11,335 nt of DNA, from NCBI GenBank assembly GCA_035310125.1, contig DATGEP010000058.1, forward strand, positions 1 to 11,335. Reading direction: 5' to 3'. Below are positions 1 through 6,025 of this stretch, piece by piece; positions within the stretch are counted from its first letter, which is position 1; every line of letters starts with the position of its first letter. Made by a program: the position numbers and the translations under genes. The stretch is from DATGEP01 sp035310125 (GTDB lineage: Bacteria > Chloroflexota > Ktedonobacteria > Ktedonobacterales > JADMIN01). The notes beneath the pieces were generated by a model, which saw only the letters and a list, made by a program, of their open reading frames with translations, had not been told where the DNA came from and ran no database searches.

Positions 1-434
1 TAGCGCGCGCGTTCTTCCGGCGATTGCAGGCGCTCGGTGCGCGGCTCCGGCTCGTCGTTGATGAGATAGGGCTTGACCTTCTCGTACTTGGCGAAGAAGG
101 GGTCCATATCTACGACCAGGTCGCGAATCACCGGGAAACCCAACATCGGCTCGATGGTAACGTGCGTGCCAATATCTTCCATGAGCAGCTTGCAGGCGAG
201 CCGGTTGCGTCCGTTGACGCGCATCGCATCCGAGCCGCAGACGCCGTGCGCGCAGGAGCGTCGAAATGTCAGGGTGCCGTCCTGTTCCCATTTGATCTTG
301 TTCAGAATGTCCAGGAGCCGGTCTTTGCCGTCAGTCTCGACGGTGAAGTCCTGCCAGTAGGCCTTCGCGCTCGTATCCGGCTGGTAGCGCTTGACCTGCA
401 CATGGACGGCGTGGATGCCATTCGCGGCAGCCAT
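1..434 (-). CDS. sdhB: Succinate dehydrogenase iron-sulfur subunit SdhB (C-terminus outside window)
   Basis: This subunit carries electrons from the SdhA flavin through three Fe-S clusters to the membrane quinone site, on the cytoplasmic face. Only the first 144 codons lie in the window; the reading frame runs off the left edge. The visible part is the plant-type ferredoxin domain. The [2Fe-2S] ligand set is C61-x4-C66-G-S-D69-x11-C81, with the Asp in the third ligand position as in E. coli SdhB, so that Asp is normal and not a defect. The [4Fe-4S] and [3Fe-4S] Cys motifs would lie beyond the edge. The ATG at 434 follows a GAGGATGAAAGAG purine tract and an 83-nt gap after the sdhA stop. It is the last visible gene of the sdhCDAB operon. 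Identity is very secure. Confidence 0.95.
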   Translation of the reverse strand, partial: MAAANGIHAVHVQVKRYQPDTSAKAYWQDFTVETDGKDRLLDILNKIKWEQDGTLTFRRSCAHGVCGSDAMRVNGRNRLACKLLMEDIGTHVTIEPMLGFPVIRDLVVDMDPFFAKYEKVKPYLINDEPEPRTERLQSPEERAR

Positions 435-517
435 ACTCTTTCATCCTCTCGTATGTACGTAGACCAGCGGGAGCGCGAGCAGCATGTGCCGCCCGCGCCG
501 CCACGCGAATCGTCAAT

Positions 518-2269
518 TTAGTATTTACGCTCTTTCGGCTCGAAGGTGCCCAGAACGACCGGCTTGTAGCGCAGATCTGGTTGCCCTGGCGTCTCAGTGC
601 GGAATGCTAGCGTGTGATTCAGGAAGTTGGCATCATCGCGCTTGGGGAAGTCGCGGCGGTACTGCGCGCCGCGACTTTCTTTACGAGCGCGGGCGCCAGC
701 GACGGTCGCTTCGGCGCATTCGAGGAGATTACCCAGCTCGATGACTTCCATCAGCTCGGTATTGAATGCGCGGCTGTTGTCCATGAGGCGAACCGTCGCG
801 TACCGTTCTTTTAGCTCCGCGATTTTGTGCTGCATCGAGGCGAGGGTTTCTTCGTCGCGGACGACGCCGACCTTCTCCATCATCTCGTCGCGCAGCTCCT
901 GGCGAATGGCCTCCTGCGTCTCGCCACCGCTGCCCTTCGTACTGGAAAGCAGGCGTTCCACTAGCTCGACGGCGAAGGCGTCTGGATTGGGCGGAAGTGG
1001 GGCAAATTCCGCCTCGGGCAGCCACTTCGCGGCGATATGCTTGCCGGCGCGGCGGCCAAAGACGATCAGATCCACGAGTGAGTTGGTGCCCAGACGATTG
1101 GCTCCATGCACAGAGACGCAGGCGACCTCACCGGCGGCGTACAGGCCCGGCATCGGCGTGTTATTCTCGTCTATGACAACCTGGCCCTCCACATTCGTCG
1201 GGATGCCACCCATCGCGTAGTGGGCGGTGGGCTGGATCGGCACCGGCTCGTAGTACGGCTCGACGTTCAGGTACGTGCGGGCGAAGTCGGTGATGTCGGG
1301 GAGCTTTTCGTCAATTTTCTCTTTACCCAGGTGCGCCACTGACAGGTAGACGTAGTCCTTGCCGTCAATGCCGCGTCCTTCGGCAATCTCCTGGTAGATG
1401 AAGCGTGAGACCATGTCGCGCGGCGCCAGCTCTTGCAGCGTAGGCGCGTAGCGGATGCAGAAACGCTCGCCTTCGCTATTGAGGAGATATGCCCCCTCGC
1501 CGCGAGCCGCCTCGCTCAGCAAGATACCCACCTTATAGAGGCCCGTCGGATGGAATTGGTACATCTCCATGTCTTCGAGCGGGATACCTCGACGATACGC
1601 GACGGCCATGCCGTCGCCGGTGCAGGCCAGAGCGTTGCTGGTGATGCGCCAGGCGCGCCCATAGCCGCCCGTCGCCAGGACGATGGCTTTCGCCTGGAAT
1701 GTGTGGATTGTGCCGTCGCGCAGGCAGAGCGCAACGATGCCACATGCCTGCCCATCAGAGATCAGCAGATCGAGCATCATATACTCATTGAAGAACGTGA
1801 CCTGATTCTTGACCGACTGCTGATACATGGTCTGAAGAATCATATGACCCGTGCGGTCGGCGGCATAGCATGACCGGCGCACAGGACCTTCACCGTAGTT
1901 CCTGGTGTGACCGCCGAAACGACGCTGGTCAATCTTGCCTTGCGGCGTGCGGTTGAAGGGTAATCCCCAGTGCTCCAGCTCATACACCGCGTCTATGGCT
2001 TCTCGCGTCAGGATTTCCGCCGCGTCCTGGTCAACGAGATAGTCACCCCCTTTGACGGTGTCGAACATGTGCCACTTCCAGTGGTCTTCTTCATCGTTGC
2101 CGAGCGCCGCAGCCACACCGCCTTGCGCCGCGCCGGTGTGCGAGCGAGTGGGGTAGAGCTTGCTTACGACGGCGATGCTGGAGTTGTGCGCCAGCTGCAT
2201 CGCGGCCATCAGACCGGCGCCGCCGGAGCCGACGACCACCACGTCGAATCTGTGGTAATTTGCGATCAT
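518..2269 (-). CDS. sdhA: Succinate dehydrogenase flavoprotein subunit SdhA
   Basis: This catalytic subunit oxidises succinate to fumarate in the TCA cycle and passes electrons to SdhB. The protein has 583 residues, a normal length. The FAD-binding dinucleotide motif GSGGAG is at 14-19. The histidine for covalent FAD attachment is H44 in SHTGAAQGG. Active-site residues line up with E. coli SdhA: H240 (QFHPTG), R284 (APRD), H350 (HYAMGG) and R392 (HGANRLGTNSL). The C-terminal helical domain, with RAFNTELMEVIELGN, follows from about residue 450. The ATG at 2269 has a strong GAGGAG ribosome binding site with suitable spacing, 68 nt after sdhD. No catalytic residue is missing. SdhA is preferred over fumarate reductase FrdA because two separate membrane-anchor genes of the Sdh type precede it, though direction of catalysis cannot be proven from sequence. 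Confidence 0.97.
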   Translation of the reverse strand: MIANYHRFDVVVVGSGGAGLMAAMQLAHNSSIAVVSKLYPTRSHTGAAQGGVAAALGNDEEDHWKWHMFDTVKGGDYLVDQDAAEILTREAIDAVYELEHWGLPFNRTPQGKIDQRRFGGHTRNYGEGPVRRSCYAADRTGHMILQTMYQQSVKNQVTFFNEYMMLDLLISDGQACGIVALCLRDGTIHTFQAKAIVLATGGYGRAWRITSNALACTGDGMAVAYRRGIPLEDMEMYQFHPTGLYKVGILLSEAARGEGAYLLNSEGERFCIRYAPTLQELAPRDMVSRFIYQEIAEGRGIDGKDYVYLSVAHLGKEKIDEKLPDITDFARTYLNVEPYYEPVPIQPTAHYAMGGIPTNVEGQVVIDENNTPMPGLYAAGEVACVSVHGANRLGTNSLVDLIVFGRRAGKHIAAKWLPEAEFAPLPPNPDAFAVELVERLLSSTKGSGGETQEAIRQELRDEMMEKVGVVRDEETLASMQHKIAELKERYATVRLMDNSRAFNTELMEVIELGNLLECAEATVAGARARKESRGAQYRRDFPKRDDANFLNHTLAFRTETPGQPDLRYKPVVLGTFEPKERKY

Positions 2270-2337
2270 GACATCTTCTCCTCGCTCGCGACAGCCGCCG
2301 CTCCCGCGCCGTGCCCGCTGCGATTGTTTGTTTGCGC

Positions 2338-2790
2338 TTAATGACCGATCATGTGAAGCATCGCCTGCGTGACCGTTTGGCCTGGCTGGAACGTGACGAT
2401 GGTCATCGAGCCCATCAGCCAGAAACCGATGGCGATGATGAACAGGGCTGACAGAACCGCCAGGCGTGTACCACGGGTGCGGATGTAGTCATCGCAGACG
2501 ATACGAAGCCCGTTCAGGCCGTGCAAGAGCGCCAGCGTCAGCAACAAGAGGTCGTAGACGCGCCAGAACGGATTCTTGTAACGTGCGGCGACGAAGGCGT
2601 AGCCAGTGGCGGACACGTCGTTGGTGACGTGCATGATAATGACGTGAATGATTGCGAGGAAAATCAGACCCACGCCGGAGACACGGAAGAACCACCAGGA
2701 GAAAGTCTCCCAGCTGCTGCCCCCTCTGGCTGGTCGCGAAGTCGCACCGTACTCGGTGACTTTTGTCGGTGTGCGCGTTTGCGTTGCCAT
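2338..2790 (-). CDS. sdhD: Succinate dehydrogenase membrane anchor subunit SdhD
   Basis: This is the second membrane anchor of complex II, which with SdhC holds heme b and forms the quinone pocket. It has 150 residues with three predicted membrane segments, roughly 33-55, 77-97 and 108-133, after a polar N-terminus. In HGLNGLRIVCDDYIRT, H90 is the likely heme ligand, and D101-Y102 lie 11 and 12 residues later, the same spacing as H71 and D82-Y83 in E. coli SdhD. The start ATG at 2790 has a GGGAG ribosome binding site 8 nt upstream, and the gene begins only 18 nt after sdhC ends, so translation is probably coupled. SdhC/SdhD assignment follows the usual order and these motifs; anchor subunits are poorly conserved, so the letter could be swapped in some schemes. 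Confidence 0.9.
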   Translation of the reverse strand: MATQTRTPTKVTEYGATSRPARGGSSWETFSWWFFRVSGVGLIFLAIIHVIIMHVTNDVSATGYAFVAARYKNPFWRVYDLLLLTLALLHGLNGLRIVCDDYIRTRGTRLAVLSALFIIAIGFWLMGSMTIVTFQPGQTVTQAMLHMIGH

Positions 2791-2808
2791 CTTAGTTGCT
2801 CCCTTCCC

Positions 2809-3198
2809 CTAAAACATTGCCGACGACGTGCAATCGCCTTGCGGGCAAATGCCGAAGATAGGGGTAATAATGAAATATGCCATCGGAAGGAAGCAGAGGA
2901 TGGTGACGATCATGACGACATAGAACATCTGGCGCTGGTATTTGTGTGCCGCTGGCCAGAAATCAATAAGGATGATGCGTACCCCATTGAAAGCGTGATA
3001 TAGCAGCGAGCCGATCAGCGCGAGCGAAAGGATACGCACCGGCCAGGCGCTGAACACCACGATGGAGTCATTGTAGACTTTGCTGCCAAAGCCAATCAGC
3101 GTGATGTCCACGATGTGGATCAGCAGGAAGAGCAGGACGCCCAACCCAGTCACGCGATGGAGCAGCCAGGACCATTGACCCGACTGGCCTCGATACAT
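2809..3198 (-). CDS. sdhC: Succinate dehydrogenase cytochrome b556 subunit SdhC
   Basis: This is the first gene of the operon and the cytochrome b membrane anchor of complex II. It has 129 residues and three membrane segments, about 14-34, 52-76 and 92-114. The N-terminal WSWLLHRVTG (9-18) matches the conserved Ser/His/Arg region of SdhC near the quinone site. H68 in LLYHAFNGVRIILIDF is the likely second heme ligand. The ATG at 3198 has a strong AGGAG site 8 nt upstream (3211-3207). The short C-terminal tail, expected outside the membrane, has two cysteines (C118 and C123), which is unusual and could form a disulfide. The gene stands alone behind its own promoter about 215 nt upstream. Confidence 0.92.
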   Translation of the reverse strand: MYRGQSGQWSWLLHRVTGLGVLLFLLIHIVDITLIGFGSKVYNDSIVVFSAWPVRILSLALIGSLLYHAFNGVRIILIDFWPAAHKYQRQMFYVVMIVTILCFLPMAYFIITPIFGICPQGDCTSSAMF

Positions 3199-3218
3199 GT
3201 CCGATTCTCCTGACTAAC

Positions 3219-3234
3219 GGAGCAGCGTTGCTCC
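3219..3234 (-). promoter_or_regulatory. Hairpin in the sdhC leader next to the ribosome binding site
   Basis: The leader RNA reads GGAGCA-ACGC-TGCTCC, a perfect 6-bp stem with a 4-nt loop. It ends 7 nt upstream of the AGGAG ribosome binding site of sdhC. The CTCC of its right arm can also pair with GGAG of the ribosome binding site across an 8-nt loop, so two exclusive folds are possible. Whether this regulates translation is inference. Confidence 0.45.
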
Positions 3235-3419
3235 AAGAGGAAAGGTACCGCGGACTGTGGCGTAGCAAGCCGATCGCGCACGCTCGCCAGGGGAGGGTCA
3301 GGCGCGCTCATGCTCACCAACGAACGACAGAAAGAGGGAAGAGGTTGTCGCCCGTGGGCGCCTTTCCATGTGGCGCCGGACCCGCCGCTACAGTCGCGCA
3401 AGCAGATGCCGCGTATTCG

Positions 3420-3448
3420 ATTATACGAGTCTAGGTCTCAGCTTACAA
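3420..3448 (-). promoter_or_regulatory. Candidate sdhCDAB promoter (-35 TTGTAA, -10 TATAAT)
   Basis: On the minus strand there is TTGTAA (3448-3443), a 17-bp spacer, and a perfect TATAAT (3425-3420). This is a good housekeeping sigma promoter and the only one I see upstream of sdhC. Transcription would start near 3413, giving a leader of about 215 nt. The -35 lies only 17 bp beyond the stop codon of the upstream kinase gene, and no terminator hairpin separates them, so readthrough from the kinase gene is also possible. The rest of 3199-3464 holds no gene that I can support. Confidence 0.7.
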
Positions 3449-3464
3449 GGAATATGTCGCAGTG

Positions 3465-4835
3465 TCATGGCGCTGCAATGGCGGGAATGACCGTCACCCG
3501 CCGAGCGACGATGGTGCCGTCGTCTCGGTTCTTTTTGCCCTTGACGCGCACGAGATCGCCTTCGGCGAGTGTAGATAAGCCGTCGCGGAGCTGGGATGTT
3601 GCTCCACTGCCATCGCGAAGCGTCGTGTCGGGCTGGACGGTGATTGAGAGCGTGCGACCATTCTTCAGGCGCACCGCACTGAAGCCGTCAACCCCGATGG
3701 CAGTGATTTTCAGTGCCCGCCGTGTCCCCTTGTCTGGTGCGCCCTTTATCGAGTCTTTCGACTTCGCGACTCCATTCGATGAGGCAGGCCGGAGCACGGG
3801 ACGCTCCGCTCCGCTCCAGACGGATGCCGGCTTGAAGAGCTGTCCATCGTAGCTGCGTGGTACGAGCATGCTAACTCCTTGCGCCACGATGGAAAAAGCG
3901 TAGACGACGCCGTCCGCGGTGATGTCGTCGTCACTAAGGTCTATTGTGCCGCCATCAGCCTGAAGAGGAAGGAGTGATTGAGAGTAGATTGTGACAGCGT
4001 TCGCGCGATAGGTCTCCGCCGTGGCGGTCCCTGGGCGCTGGCGCATCAGAAGCGAGGCCAGCTGTTGCGTGGTGCGCATGACACCCGAAGCCGTAATGAG
4101 ACAGATGTCGAGCTGGCCATCATCTATAAAGGCATCCGGCGTCATCTCGGTGAATGTGGCGTAGCGCCGAGAGTTGCCGACGACGACTTGTGTGACGCTG
4201 CCCTGCCAGCGCAGCTTTCCAATCTCAGCGCGGATAGGCACAGCATTCATGTCTGGAAGCGCCTCAATCGCAGCCAGCCCGATAGCGGCGGGACCGATGC
4301 GATTCTTCAGCGGCTTTGAGACGCGCGACATGACAGCGGCGTCCGCTCCTAGCCCGGCCATAAGCAGAAAGTGTTGCCCATGCTTGCCATTGACGGTCAC
4401 GTAGCCAACATCTACACGCCTTCGCTGCGAGGTGACCAGCTGCATACTCGCTACACGCAGCCGCTGCGAGATGCCCAGCTCATGCGCCCAGACATTCGCC
4501 GTGCCGCCTGGAAGAGTCCCGATCGCGATGTCGGTGCCGACCACTCCATCTACAATCTCGCTCAGTGTGCCGTCACCACCGCAATCTATGACGACATCGA
4601 ACCCTTCTTGCGCGGCTTCCCGGGCCAGCGTGGTCGCATGGCCGCCATGCAGCTTCTGGCGGACCACGATATCCCACCCATTGGTCCAAAACACTGGAAG
4701 CACATCGGAAAGATCAATACCACCGCGCCCAGATCGTGGGTTTATGATGAGGCAGGCGCGCACATTCCGCTCAGCTGTCTTACCTATCTTGGCCAACTTT
4801 GTTTTTCCCCTCAGCCGCCGGTGGGCTAGCACCAC
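3465..4835 (-). CDS. Diacylglycerol/lipid kinase family protein with C-terminal beta-domain
   Basis: This protein belongs to the DagK/YegS/BmrU lipid kinase family, which phosphorylates diacylglycerol or related lipids with ATP at the inner membrane face. Its exact substrate is unknown. In the 456 residues, the kinase N-domain shows NPRSG (32-36), the nucleotide-binding GGDGT (86-90) and GTLPGGTAN (106-114). The C-lobe has DGQLD (239-243) and QADGG (292-296), where the family usually has DGE. The kinase core ends near 330. A Ser/Pro/Lys-rich linker (about 335-372) leads to an extra domain (373-452) with the pattern of a DUF5666-like small beta-barrel, an unusual fusion. The start is uncertain: the frame opens with GTG at 4835, a second GTG follows at once, and TTG at codon 14 is also possible. 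Kinase fold is secure; activity is not. Confidence 0.85.
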   Translation of the reverse strand: MVLAHRRLRGKTKLAKIGKTAERNVRACLIINPRSGRGGIDLSDVLPVFWTNGWDIVVRQKLHGGHATTLAREAAQEGFDVVIDCGGDGTLSEIVDGVVGTDIAIGTLPGGTANVWAHELGISQRLRVASMQLVTSQRRRVDVGYVTVNGKHGQHFLLMAGLGADAAVMSRVSKPLKNRIGPAAIGLAAIEALPDMNAVPIRAEIGKLRWQGSVTQVVVGNSRRYATFTEMTPDAFIDDGQLDICLITASGVMRTTQQLASLLMRQRPGTATAETYRANAVTIYSQSLLPLQADGGTIDLSDDDITADGVVYAFSIVAQGVSMLVPRSYDGQLFKPASVWSGAERPVLRPASSNGVAKSKDSIKGAPDKGTRRALKITAIGVDGFSAVRLKNGRTLSITVQPDTTLRDGSGATSQLRDGLSTLAEGDLVRVKGKKNRDDGTIVARRVTVIPAIAAP

Positions 4836-5055
4836 TCACAATTCGTCCCCTGCATGGCGTGCGCTGGCGCAGTGACCATGCGGGCAAAGACACTGGCGTA
4901 TGAGATGCACGTGGTATGCCAATTGCCACGAGCCGGGCACCCTTCTTGCTGGCATATACTACGTTATGAGTTGGACTTGCAAGGGCTAGCGGGGGTGGGC
5001 CACGCGCTGTATCGCAACACAACGGTGCGCCTACGAAGAACAGGGAGCACACTGG
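4836..5055. promoter_or_regulatory. Divergent promoter region between lipid kinase and aldo-keto reductase genes
   Basis: This 220-bp gap separates two outward-facing genes, so it must hold both promoters. On the plus strand, TATACT at 4955-4960 is a fair -10 box, but no good -35 sits at the right distance. On the minus strand, TTGCAA (4983-4978) is followed after 18 bp by TATATG (4959-4954), a weak promoter overlapping the same spot. A short inverted repeat, CGTGG-11-CCACG (4910-4930), could bind a regulator. All of these are weak calls. Confidence 0.35.
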
Positions 5056-5928
5056 ATGTCATCTTCAAACCAAATGCCAACCGCCGCGGATGCGGGAACT
5101 ATCACCATCGGCGGCGACCTACACGTCAATCGCCTGGGATACGGTGCGATGCGCATCACCGGCGCGGGAGTCTGGGGTCCACCAGCCAATCGCGAGGAAG
5201 CGAAAGCGGTGCTGCGGCGTGCGCTTGAGCTTGGCATCAATTTCATTGATACGGCGGATTCGTATGGCCCTGAGGTGAGCGAGACGCTCATCAGCGAGGC
5301 GCTGTATCCATATCCGCAGGGGCTGGTGATCGCGACGAAAGGCGGGCTGGAACGGACGGGGCCGGGAGAGTGGCCGCCGAACGGCCGGCCCGAGCACCTG
5401 CGCGAGGCACTGGAGGGCAGTCTGCGCCGGCTCCGGCTCGAGCGGATTGATCTGTATCAACTGCACCGACCCGATCCGCACGTGCCATACGAGGATTCAG
5501 TGGGGACGCTGGCGCAGATGCAGCGGGAAGGAAAGATCCGCCACATCGGCCTCTCGAATGTGACGCCGGACCAGCTCACGCAGGCGCAGAAGATCGTGCG
5601 GGTTGTTTCCGTGCAGAATCGCTATAACTTGACGGACCGTGAGTCCGAGCCAGTGCTGGAAGCCTGCGAGCGACTAGATATCGCGTTCCTGCCGTGGTTC
5701 CCCCTTGCGACGGGCGAACTCGCTCGCGTGGGCGGCGCACTGGACCGGATCGCGCAGAAGCACAAGCGGGCGCCGGCGCAGATCGCGCTGGCATGGCTGC
5801 TCCAACGGTCACGCGTGATGCTGCCGATTCCCGGCACCGGGTCGGTGAAGCATCTGGAGGAGAATGTGGCGGGCGCTGGGATTAGGCTGAGTCGCGAGGA
5901 TTTCGATGAGCTGAGCCGATTGGGATAG
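5056..5928 (+). CDS. Aldo-keto reductase, YdbC-like
   Basis: This is a cytoplasmic NAD(P)H-dependent oxidoreductase that reduces carbonyl groups or oxidises alcohols; its substrate is unknown. The 290-residue protein has the complete AKR catalytic tetrad: D65 and Y70 in FIDTADSYG, K95 in VIATKGG, and H137 in LYQLHRPD. The cofactor-binding end is seen in PIPGTGSVKHLEENV (257-271). Stretches such as NRLGYGAM, EALYPYP, HIGLSNVTP, AWLLQRS and the total length resemble E. coli YdbC, a reductase proposed to act on pyridoxal, as recalled from memory. The ATG at 5056 has GGGAG 8 nt upstream. It is a single gene, divergent from the lipid kinase and convergent with nrdJ, so context gives no substrate. 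Family assignment is firm; substrate is open. Confidence 0.92.
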   Translation: MSSSNQMPTAADAGTITIGGDLHVNRLGYGAMRITGAGVWGPPANREEAKAVLRRALELGINFIDTADSYGPEVSETLISEALYPYPQGLVIATKGGLERTGPGEWPPNGRPEHLREALEGSLRRLRLERIDLYQLHRPDPHVPYEDSVGTLAQMQREGKIRHIGLSNVTPDQLTQAQKIVRVVSVQNRYNLTDRESEPVLEACERLDIAFLPWFPLATGELARVGGALDRIAQKHKRAPAQIALAWLLQRSRVMLPIPGTGSVKHLEENVAGAGIRLSREDFDELSRLG

Positions 5929-5962
5929 AGTTGTCTCCACGCGCTGGGTCGGATATGAAGAT

Positions 5963-5998
5963 CCCGCACTGACCAAGGGTTCTCGTGGTCAGTGCGGG
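5963..5998. terminator. Hairpin between convergent genes, probable bidirectional terminator
   Basis: The arms CCCGCACTGACCA (5963-5975) and TGGTCAGTGCGGG (5986-5998) pair perfectly over 13 bp around a 10-nt loop. A few flanking pairs extend the stem. It lies 35 bp after the aldo-keto reductase stop and 28 bp after the nrdJ stop on the other strand, as expected for a shared terminator. The T-tracts are poor on both strands (GTTTG on plus, ATCTTC on minus), so it may work partly as an RNA 3'-end stabiliser. Confidence 0.75.
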
Positions 5999-6025
5999 GT
6001 TTGCGCGCTCAGGCGAGCGGAGCGG

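Noticed and set aside
441..485. 14-codon open frame (MLLALPLVYVHTRG) between sdhA and sdhB as a leader peptide
   Set aside because: It has no ribosome binding site and is too short to separate from chance, although it ends near the sdhB ribosome binding site.
3244..3253. GGTACCGCGG on the plus strand, like the core of a T-box riboswitch
   Set aside because: No plus-strand gene follows for about 1.8 kb, no specifier stem or antiterminator is visible, and both GGTACC and CCGCGG are palindromes that arise easily in GC-rich DNA.
3349..3360. CGCCCGTGGGCG as a terminator between the lipid kinase and sdhC
   Set aside because: The stem is only 4-5 bp, there is no T-tract, and it lies downstream of the sdh promoter.
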